From Clostridiaceae bacterium (GTDB lineage: Bacteria > Bacillota > Clostridia > Lachnospirales > Lachnospiraceae), in assembly GCA_018378255.1 (NCBI GenBank), contig JAGZXV010000262.1, positions 1 through 6,387 of the forward strand: a DNA stretch of 6,387 nucleotides, in the 5' to 3' direction. The translations under genes were made by a program, and so were the position numbers. Positions 1 through 4,933 of this stretch are shown here, piece after piece. The notes beneath the pieces were generated by a model. That model was not told the DNA's origin. It saw only the letters and a program-made list of their open reading frames with translations, and ran no database searches. How positions within the stretch are numbered: the first letter of the stretch is position 1; each line of letters opens with the position of its first letter.

Positions 1-1515
1 AGCGGGTGTCGTCTGCGGCTGAGTGGCAGCCGTTGTGGCAGCCGGAGGCGTTGAAGCGGACGTTCCTTTTGATTCACTGCCTTCCAGATGATAGCACAAA
101 ACAGGATCCCCGGCTGCTATATTCTCATAGATCGTTTTTGCCACAGGAGGCGGAAGATTCACACATCCATGGGAACCGTTGGTCTTATAAATCGCTCCAC
201 CGAATTTATTCCGCCAATCCGCATCATGAAGTCCGATTCCTCCGTTAAACGGCATCCAATAATCCACCGGCGTCGCATAGTTTTCGCCTTTTAAGGTTGC
301 ATTTCTCTGTTTGTATGTCAACGGATAGGCGCCTGCCGGAGTGGCCCACCCTTTTGATTCATTGCCGGATACGAAATCAGCTTCCGCAATCATCTTTCCG
401 TCCTTATAAAACCACAGGTGCTGTGCTGTCAGGTTTACTTCTACATATGTATTGCCATAGTCATTTTCACCATGACTGGCAGCTCTCTGTAAATATTCCG
501 GTTCCCTGGTCTGGCTCTCTCCTGACCTGAGCACGGCTGTCAAAGCTTCCGTTTCAGCGGTCTGGTTAATTCTCCAGCCGTAATTTCCGCCCACAATCCT
601 GACCGTCTTTCCCGAGTTGGTTTTCAGAGTTTTCGGCTGGTAAGCCGTGTCGTATTTCTTGGCAAGCTGTTTCACAAACTCCTTTACCTGGGCGGTGTCC
701 AGCCCGATGGTGGAATCCGCGTTGACAGAGATCCATTGATGGATCGTATCACCGTCCAACACTTCCTGCTTGTCGCCAAACTTGTAAGTTACCTTCATAT
801 TCACATATTGATTCAGGTTTTGGACTGTCGATTTAAGCGTCTCGTCCTCACTGGTAACAGCCGCCTTGACATAGCATCCGATGTCTTCCAAAACCAGCTG
901 ATCCTGAAGGCTTTCCACCGCCTCGGCGATCTTTTCTTTCACGATATCAGGGTCTGCCTTCGTTCCGTCCGTTTCAGGGATTATAGTATAGCCCTGTCCC
1001 GGAGTATATTCGGACACATGTGCATCTTCCGGCTGGATCATCTTCTCTTCATCCAGACATTCCAAAGCCCCCACCGCTTGATCAAATGCTTCCTGATCAA
1101 ATGCGATCATCGTATCAATTACATATTCGGTGGTATTCTTTTTATGTTTCAGCCATTCATTGGTATTCTGTCCCGCTATGATCTCTTCCAGCGTTCCGTC
1201 AAATTTGCAGTAAAGCCCAATATCGTCTTTACCAATGGTTTCCGTCTTGTCTCCCCGCGCTTTTATGGTTAATACATAGCTGTCAATTCCCGAAGAAATC
1301 AAATTCTTCACCTCTTCAACGGTTTTATCTGAAGCATCAATCCCATTTATCGTCGTATTTGGGAAAAATAAGGAACGGTATTTCTTCCCCATCTGAACAT
1401 ACACAACAGCCGTCAATGCCAGCAATAAAATAACAGCCAATGCAACTGCCGCTGCTATGACACTTCCCTTTGAATCCTTTTTTCTTCTGCTGCGTAATTC
1501 ACGTTGCTGCTCCAT
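1..1515 (-). CDS. Membrane-anchored L,D-transpeptidase (YkuD fold), C-terminus cut by window edge
   Basis: Probably a peptidoglycan L,D-transpeptidase acting outside the membrane, forming 3-3 cross-links or attaching proteins to the wall. In the frame read from ATG 1515-1513, 505 codons are open up to position 1 with no stop, so the 3' end is missing. Residues 1-16 are basic, and about 17-41 form one hydrophobic segment without a signal-peptidase site, giving an N-in anchor. Residues about 50-340 are an extracytoplasmic region resembling the peptidoglycan-binding (PG_binding_4) part found in clostridial YkuD proteins; that domain call is by resemblance only. The YkuD domain spans about 355-475, with His430 (GLHDADW) and the catalytic motif SHGCVNLP, nucleophile Cys451. 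After it comes a Ser/Thr/Pro/Ala-rich tail (about 480-505) that runs off the window. The start is supported by AGGAAAGGA eight bases upstream. Family membership is sure; the exact cross-link made is not. Confidence 0.93.
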   Translation of the reverse strand, partial: MEQQRELRSRRKKDSKGSVIAAAVALAVILLLALTAVVYVQMGKKYRSLFFPNTTINGIDASDKTVEEVKNLISSGIDSYVLTIKARGDKTETIGKDDIGLYCKFDGTLEEIIAGQNTNEWLKHKKNTTEYVIDTMIAFDQEAFDQAVGALECLDEEKMIQPEDAHVSEYTPGQGYTIIPETDGTKADPDIVKEKIAEAVESLQDQLVLEDIGCYVKAAVTSEDETLKSTVQNLNQYVNMKVTYKFGDKQEVLDGDTIHQWISVNADSTIGLDTAQVKEFVKQLAKKYDTAYQPKTLKTNSGKTVRIVGGNYGWRINQTAETEALTAVLRSGESQTREPEYLQRAASHGENDYGNTYVEVNLTAQHLWFYKDGKMIAEADFVSGNESKGWATPAGAYPLTYKQRNATLKGENYATPVDYWMPFNGGIGLHDADWRNKFGGAIYKTNGSHGCVNLPPPVAKTIYENIAAGDPVLCYHLEGSESKGTSASTPPAATTAATQPQTTPA

Positions 1516-1523
1516 GCTTAAAA

Positions 1524-1532
1524 TCCTTTCCT
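1524..1532 (-). promoter_or_regulatory. Ribosome binding site of the L,D-transpeptidase gene
   Basis: AGGAAAGGA on the minus strand ends eight bases before ATG 1515-1513. It supports that start; the Arg/Lys-rich cytoplasmic head and the membrane segment follow directly. Confidence 0.75.
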
Positions 1533-1625
1533 ATCAATCTCTGCATCGTTATAACATATCATAAAACTATGACAGGCGTCCAAAACTTCAATCTTCCGTC
1601 ATAATCTGATCCGGATGCCATTTGG

Positions 1626-1654
1626 ATTTTAACATAAAACAGTTAAATATACAA
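1626..1654 (-). promoter_or_regulatory. Extended -10 promoter for the L,D-transpeptidase gene
   Basis: On the minus strand, TTGTAT (1654-1649) and TAAAAT (1631-1626) are separated by 17 bases, with a TGn extended -10 element directly before TAAAAT. It starts three bases after the stop codon of the sulfhydrylase gene. The expected transcript start near 1619 gives a leader of roughly 100 bases. No convincing intrinsic terminator was seen in the 141-base gap between the two genes, so readthrough from upstream is also possible. A poorer alternative, TTGGAC with a 19-base spacer and TATGTT, lies closer to the gene. Confidence 0.6.
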
Positions 1655-1656
1655 TG

Positions 1657-2967
1657 CTATTCCACCGCCTTAAATGCTTCGTCTAAATCTTGTAAGATAT
1701 CCGAAATATTTTCGGTTCCAATGGACAGCCGGATGGTATTTGGCCTGATTCCCTGTTCAGAAAGTTCCTGTTCATTCAGCTGGGAATGAGTGGTGGAAGC
1801 CGGATGGATCACCAGCGATTTCACATCCGCCACGTTGGCCAGCAGGGAAAACAACTCCAGATTGTCTATAAATTTCTTCGCTTTTTCCTCATCCCCCCTG
1901 ATCTCAAACGTAAAGATGGAACCGCCTCCATGCGGAAAATATTTCTGATAAAGAGCTCTCTGTCCTTCCTCTTGCGACACAGATGGGTGGTGAACTCTTT
2001 CCACCATAGGATGCTGGTTTAAATACTGAACGACCTTCAGCGCATTTTCCACATGGCGTTCCACTCTGAGGGACAGAGTTTCCAACCCCTGAAGCAGCAA
2101 AAATGCATGGAATGGGGACAAGGTCGCTCCTGTATCCCTCAAAAGTACGGCCCGTATCTTAGTAACAAACGCCGCCTTTCCCACCGCTTTCGTAAAACTC
2201 ACCCCATGATAGCTGGGATTCGGTTCTGTTAAAGAGGGGAATTTTCCGGATGCTTCCCAATCGAACCTGCCGCCGTCCACGATAACGCCTCCTAAGGTGG
2301 TACCGTGTCCGCCGATGAATTTGGTGGCCGAATGGACCACGATATCCGCCCCGTATTCAATGGGCCTGATCAGATAAGGGGTTCCAAATGTATTGTCAAT
2401 TATCAGAGGAATACCATGGGAATGGGCTGTCTGCGCGGCTCGTTCAATGTCGGTGATATCGGAATTCGGGTTCCCCAGGGTTTCGATGAAAATCGCCTTT
2501 GTATTCTCTCTGACCGCATTTTCCATAGCCCCTTCCTGAAATGGATCCACAAACGTGGTTTCCACCCCAAACTCCTTAAATGTATGGGCCAGGAAATTAT
2601 AGGTTCCGCCATAGATATTGCGGGCCGCCACTATATGATCCCCTGCATGGGCCAGGTTCTGAAACGTATAGGCTATGGCCGCCGCACCGGATGCCACCGC
2701 AAGGGCCGCCACACCGCCCTCTAAGGCTGCCATTCTCTGTTCAAACACGTCTTCCGTAGGGTTTGTCAGCCTTCCATAGATATTTCCGGCATCCGACAGG
2801 TTAAACCGGCCGGCCGCATGGCCGCAGTTGTCAAATACATAAGAGGCCGTCTGATAGATCGGAACCGCTCTGGCACCAGTAGCGGGATCAGGGAACTCCT
2901 GACCTGCGTGAAGCTGTAATGTTTCAAATCTCAAATTTCTGTCCGCCCTTTTGATTTTTTCACCCAT
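1657..2967 (-). CDS. metY: O-acetylhomoserine sulfhydrylase (O-acetylhomoserine aminocarboxypropyltransferase)
   Basis: A cytoplasmic PLP enzyme of the Cys/Met-metabolism (gamma) family. It condenses O-acetyl-L-homoserine with sulfide (or methanethiol) to give homocysteine (or methionine) plus acetate. The protein has 436 residues from the preferred start. This fits the longer sulfhydrylase branch (about 430) better than cystathionine gamma-synthase or beta-lyase (about 380-400). Visible hallmarks, numbered from that start: YGRLTNPT at 64-71 (cofactor phosphate contacts), IDNTFGTP with Asp191 facing the PLP ring, SATKFIGGHGTTLGG with Schiff-base Lys216, the sulfhydrylase-type insert around TEPNPSYHG (about 247-255), HPASTTHSQL at 388-397, and RLSIG with Arg413 for the substrate carboxylate. 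The upstream in-frame ATG at 2973 lies only two bases from the Shine-Dalgarno, so ATG 2967-2965 is preferred. The gene is a single transcription unit with its own promoter. Preference for OAH over OSH cannot be read from sequence alone. Confidence 0.95.
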   Translation of the reverse strand: MGEKIKRADRNLRFETLQLHAGQEFPDPATGARAVPIYQTASYVFDNCGHAAGRFNLSDAGNIYGRLTNPTEDVFEQRMAALEGGVAALAVASGAAAIAYTFQNLAHAGDHIVAARNIYGGTYNFLAHTFKEFGVETTFVDPFQEGAMENAVRENTKAIFIETLGNPNSDITDIERAAQTAHSHGIPLIIDNTFGTPYLIRPIEYGADIVVHSATKFIGGHGTTLGGVIVDGGRFDWEASGKFPSLTEPNPSYHGVSFTKAVGKAAFVTKIRAVLLRDTGATLSPFHAFLLLQGLETLSLRVERHVENALKVVQYLNQHPMVERVHHPSVSQEEGQRALYQKYFPHGGGSIFTFEIRGDEEKAKKFIDNLELFSLLANVADVKSLVIHPASTTHSQLNEQELSEQGIRPNTIRLSIGTENISDILQDLDEAFKAVE

Positions 2968-2975
2968 ACTCATGT

Positions 2976-2980
2976 CTCCT
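2976..2980 (-). promoter_or_regulatory. Ribosome binding site that decides the metY start
   Basis: AGGAG on the minus strand sits eight bases before ATG 2967-2965 but only two bases before ATG 2973-2971. The spacing favours the second ATG, so the protein begins MGEKIK rather than MSMGEK. Confidence 0.75.
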
Positions 2981-3015
2981 CATCACATTTTATTTTGTTT
3001 TTAATTCATATTATT

Positions 3016-3058
3016 TTAATAGGAATTATATTAAATGGGATTATATTCCATATGGGAT
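3016..3058 (-). repeat. Tandem and palindromic repeats over the metY promoter, candidate operator
   Basis: Two near-identical 16-base units lie end to end on the plus strand: TTAATAGGAATTATAT at 3016-3031 and TTAAATGGGATTATAT at 3031-3046 (13 of 16 bases equal). A third related core, ATGGGAT, lies at 3052-3058. It forms one half of the near-palindrome ATTCCATATGGGAT (3045-3058), which fills most of the spacer between -35 and -10. This position is typical for a repressor. The GGAAT-in-AT context recalls sites of Rrf2-type cysteine regulators such as CymR, but that is from memory and not tested. Confidence 0.5.
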
Positions 3059-3068
3059 CGGTTGTCAA
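3040..3068 (-). promoter_or_regulatory. Perfect consensus sigma-A promoter of metY
   Basis: On the minus strand, TTGACA (3068-3063) and TATAAT (3045-3040) are separated by exactly 17 bases, matching the consensus at all twelve positions. Transcription would start near 3033, leaving a leader of about 66 bases, too short for a SAM-I riboswitch or a T-box. Such a strong promoter for a biosynthetic gene implies control by a repressor, and repeats overlap it. Confidence 0.85.
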
Positions 3069-3116
3069 GTTTTTTAGAAAAGTTTTAGTGGACGCCGCCC
3101 AACAGCAAAGACAGGG

Positions 3117-3163
3117 AAAGCCGTCAAGGACACGTAAGCGCGAATTTTATCCTTGACGGCTTT
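3117..3163. terminator. Long inverted repeat, probable intrinsic terminator after the MerR gene
   Basis: AAAGCCGTCAAGGA (3117-3130) and TCCTTGACGGCTTT (3150-3163) pair perfectly over 14 bases around a 19-base loop. On the plus strand the stem runs into six Ts (3161-3166), a good terminator tail. On the minus strand, the direction of the genes here, the tail is only TTT followed by CCC. It lies 50 bases past the MerR stop codon and about 50 bases before the metY -35, so it most likely insulates the two units, though its polarity suits plus-strand transcription better. Confidence 0.7.
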
Positions 3164-3212
3164 TTTGGGCTGTGCCAGTCGCAACCTGTCAAAACGGAAT
3201 TGCAGAATAGCT

Positions 3213-4070
3213 TTAATAATTTGGGTACTTGCGCAGAAAAACCTCGTTCGCCTTTTCTAATTCATTATGATATTTACGATAAGACTGGCTGAGTTTTTTC
3301 ATTGCAGGAATAAAAATAGTATCATATCCATTTTCGCTGTTGAGTTTCCTCAAAAGCTCTTGAAGTCTGTATGCCGGAGAAGCCTTAAACTCTTCGGAAT
3401 TTTTCCACTGCATATATTGTTCAATAATTTCCTTATTGTCTGCTATGTATCTTTCAGTATCGCAAATAGCATTGTTCACGCTCACAAATACATGTTCGGC
3501 AAAGGATTCATCAAATCCTCTTGTAATATCATCAACGAACTGTTGAAGATCGGGTGGAATCTCAAAACTCACATTATCCAAAAAATCAATGACCGTTTCA
3601 AATGCCTCCTGTTGTTCATTACATACAATAGGCTCTTTGAGATACCGGGCAAAGTGTAAGCTGACATATTTCCCATAATACCCCGGAAAAGCATTTAACA
3701 TTCGTTGCAAAATTGTCTGACTTTTTTCAAGGACTTCAAGCTGTATATTGATATATTCCCAGTCTTGTTTTTCTGCAAGTTGTTGGACTAATGCCTGTTT
3801 TGCTTTTTCTGCTTCCATCTCAAGCCTTTTGCTTTCGGAAACTTTATATAATGTTACCTGCCCTTTTCCGTATAAGACTTCTTTTATACTCTGAACAGAC
3901 AAGCCTAATCTTCGGAGAATGGCAATCTTTTTCAATCTTTCAACATCATCAACAGAAAAACTGCGATATCCATTCTCCAACAGTTCCGGCTGAACTAACT
4001 TTTGCTCAACATAATATTCAATAGCTTTTTTTGTTAATTTGCATTTTTTGCAGACTTCATTAATCAACAT
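3213..4070 (-). CDS. MerR-family transcriptional regulator, orphan, unknown effector
   Basis: A DNA-binding regulator of 285 residues from the preferred start. Residues 1-70 are a MerR winged helix-turn-helix, with the typical order KAIEYYVEQKLVQPE, NGYRSFSVDDVERL and ILRRLGLSVQSIKEVL. A charged helical linker (about 75-115) probably forms the dimer coiled coil. The remaining 170 residues are a helical C-terminal region I do not recognise as a known ligand-binding domain. Cys7 and Cys10 form a CxxC in the first helix, but the Cys pattern of metal-sensing MerR proteins in the C-terminal part is absent. The frame extends to a TTG at 4085, but that codon lies upstream of or within the Shine-Dalgarno GGAGG, so ATG 4070-4068 (MLINEV) is preferred. 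No transporter or enzyme gene accompanies it, so its inducer and targets are unknown. The coding sequence is visibly more AT-rich than both neighbours, suggesting separate acquisition. Confidence 0.88.
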   Translation of the reverse strand: MLINEVCKKCKLTKKAIEYYVEQKLVQPELLENGYRSFSVDDVERLKKIAILRRLGLSVQSIKEVLYGKGQVTLYKVSESKRLEMEAEKAKQALVQQLAEKQDWEYINIQLEVLEKSQTILQRMLNAFPGYYGKYVSLHFARYLKEPIVCNEQQEAFETVIDFLDNVSFEIPPDLQQFVDDITRGFDESFAEHVFVSVNNAICDTERYIADNKEIIEQYMQWKNSEEFKASPAYRLQELLRKLNSENGYDTIFIPAMKKLSQSYRKYHNELEKANEVFLRKYPNY

Positions 4071-4078
4071 ATTCATCA

Positions 4079-4083
4079 CCTCC
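4079..4083 (-). promoter_or_regulatory. Ribosome binding site that decides the MerR gene start
   Basis: GGAGG within GGAGGTGAT, an excellent anti-SD complement, lies eight bases before ATG 4070-4068. The in-frame TTG at 4085 and ATG at 4076 overlap or abut it and are therefore rejected as starts. Confidence 0.8.
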
Positions 4084-4089
4084 AACTAT

Positions 4090-4120
4090 ATCATAAACCG
4101 TCCCCTAAGGTGGCAGTCAA
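4090..4120 (-). promoter_or_regulatory. MerR-type promoter/operator with 19-bp spacer
   Basis: On the minus strand, TTGACT (4120-4115) and TATGAT (4095-4090) are separated by 19 bases. This is the stretched spacing that MerR proteins correct by twisting DNA. The spacer contains an imperfect dyad centred on CCTTAGG (about 4103-4109), with 7 of 11 outer and inner arm positions matching. The layout parallels the Bacillus bmr promoter bound by BmrR, which also begins TTGACT with a 19-base spacer and a CCTAGG core (from memory). It lies directly before the MerR gene, so autoregulation is the simplest reading. The predicted transcript start is near 4083, leaving a leader of only about 13 bases. Confidence 0.75.
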
Positions 4121-4186
4121 TAGATTTATCAAAAAAACTTTGCCTGAACGGGGTGTGGAAAGAAAACTAAAATCTATATTATAATG

Positions 4187-4219
4187 AAGGCGCTGTGGGA
4201 TTCCTCCTCACAGCGCCTT
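4187..4219 (-). terminator. Hairpin after the beta-phosphoglucomutase gene, probable terminator
   Basis: AAGGCGCTGTG (4187-4197) pairs perfectly with CACAGCGCCTT (4209-4219) over 11 GC-rich base pairs around an 11-base loop, 32 bases past the mutase stop codon. On the minus strand it is followed by a broken, AT-rich tail (CATTATAATATAGATTTT) rather than a clean U run. It would end the GH3-mutase transcript before the MerR promoter. Confidence 0.65.
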
Positions 4220-4251
4220 ACATTTTCTTTGATTTGCAGAAAAAATCGTTT

Positions 4252-4917
4252 TCAATCCCTTTTATCCAGTCTCTCAATCACATCTTGGGCATTCACTCCC
4301 TCAAATCCGGCCATCACCATATCAGCCTCGCAAAGCACCTGGGCACTGCCGATTCCCACAGCCTTCATTCCGCCATTATGGGCGGCCAAAATACCGGCTG
4401 CCGCATCTTCAAAAACAATGCATTCAGAGCCTGAAAGCCCCAGCGCCCGGGCTCCCTTTAAAAATACCTCCGGATCCGGCTTAGCCTTGCTCGTCTTGGT
4501 TCCATCGATAACAGCATCAAACAGATCCGTAATTCCAAGTCCTTCCAGTATCATGGGAGAATTTTTGCTGGCAGAGCCTAAAGCGGTTTTGTACCCCCTG
4601 TTCCTGGCATCCGTCAAGAATTCCCGGACACCAGGAAGAATCTCGTCTTCTCTCAACTTTTTAATAAATTCCACATAAATTTCATTTTTCTTTGCACAGC
4701 AGGCTTCTTTCTCCTCCCGTGACATAGTTTTCTTTCCTATTTCCAAAATAATATCAAAGCTTGCCATACGGCTCACACCCTTCAGCCGTTCATTATCCTC
4801 TTTGGTAAAGGGAATTCCCAACTCATCAGCCAGACTTTTCCACGCCATAAAGTGATATTTTGCCGTATCCACGATAACGCCGTCCAGATCAAACAGTAAC
4901 CCTTTGTATGTACTCAT
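4252..4917 (-). CDS. pgmB: Beta-phosphoglucomutase (HAD superfamily)
   Basis: Converts beta-D-glucose 1-phosphate to glucose 6-phosphate through beta-glucose 1,6-bisphosphate in the cytoplasm. The 221-residue protein matches the family's usual 215-225. HAD motif I is FDLDGVIVDT, with nucleophile Asp10 and acid/base Asp12, directly followed by AKYHFMAWKSLA, close to the Lactococcus lactis enzyme as I remember it. The helical cap follows (about 15-90), including KGVSR (46-50), a sugar-phosphate contact in beta-PGM. Motif II is GSASKN (Ser115-Asn119), motif III Lys146 in AKPDPEVF, and motif IV FEDAAAGI with Glu170 and Asp171 for Mg2+. The order and spacing equal those of beta-PGM rather than generic phosphatases. 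The frame extends to an ATG at 4947, but ATG 4917 has AGGAG five bases upstream, so it is preferred. It starts 16 bases after the GH3 stop, so the two genes are very probably co-transcribed. Confidence 0.93.
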   Translation of the reverse strand: MSTYKGLLFDLDGVIVDTAKYHFMAWKSLADELGIPFTKEDNERLKGVSRMASFDIILEIGKKTMSREEKEACCAKKNEIYVEFIKKLREDEILPGVREFLTDARNRGYKTALGSASKNSPMILEGLGITDLFDAVIDGTKTSKAKPDPEVFLKGARALGLSGSECIVFEDAAAGILAAHNGGMKAVGIGSAQVLCEADMVMAGFEGVNAQDVIERLDKRD

Positions 4918-4922
4918 GTTCT

Positions 4923-4929
4923 CTCCTTT
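4923..4929 (-). promoter_or_regulatory. Ribosome binding site that decides the pgmB start
   Basis: AAAGGAG on the minus strand lies just after the GH3 stop codon (4936-4934) and five bases before ATG 4917-4915. It favours this start over ATG 4947, which would overlap the end of the GH3 gene. Confidence 0.75.
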
Positions 4930-4933
4930 CCGC

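Noticed and set aside
736..1272. A 178-codon open frame on the plus strand inside the L,D-transpeptidase gene
   Set aside because: It is antisense to a clear YkuD gene, has no ribosome binding site that stands out, and its translation shows no family features.
2305..2724. A 139-codon plus-strand open frame inside metY
   Set aside because: It is the shadow of conserved PLP-enzyme codons; the minus-strand frame has all the catalytic motifs.
2968..3040. SAM-I riboswitch or T-box in the metY leader
   Set aside because: The leader from the consensus promoter is only about 66 bases, AT-rich, and shows no aptamer-like stems.
4120..4177. Inverted 8-mers ATAGATTT / AAATCTAT flanking the space upstream of the MerR promoter
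   Set aside because: They are short, AT-rich and 42 bases apart; no matching element ends or target duplication were found, so chance is likely.
3081..4177. Possible terminal inverted repeats (TTTTAGT) around the MerR cassette
   Set aside because: Only seven AT-rich bases match and no direct target duplication borders them.
4178..4185. TATAAT-like boxes on both strands next to the pgmB hairpin
   Set aside because: No -35 element lies at a proper distance on either strand; the bases are better read as the AT-rich tail of the terminator.
4184..4678. A 164-codon plus-strand open frame inside pgmB
   Set aside because: It is antisense to conserved HAD motifs, Ser/Pro-rich in a way typical of reversed coding sequence, and begins inside the terminator hairpin.
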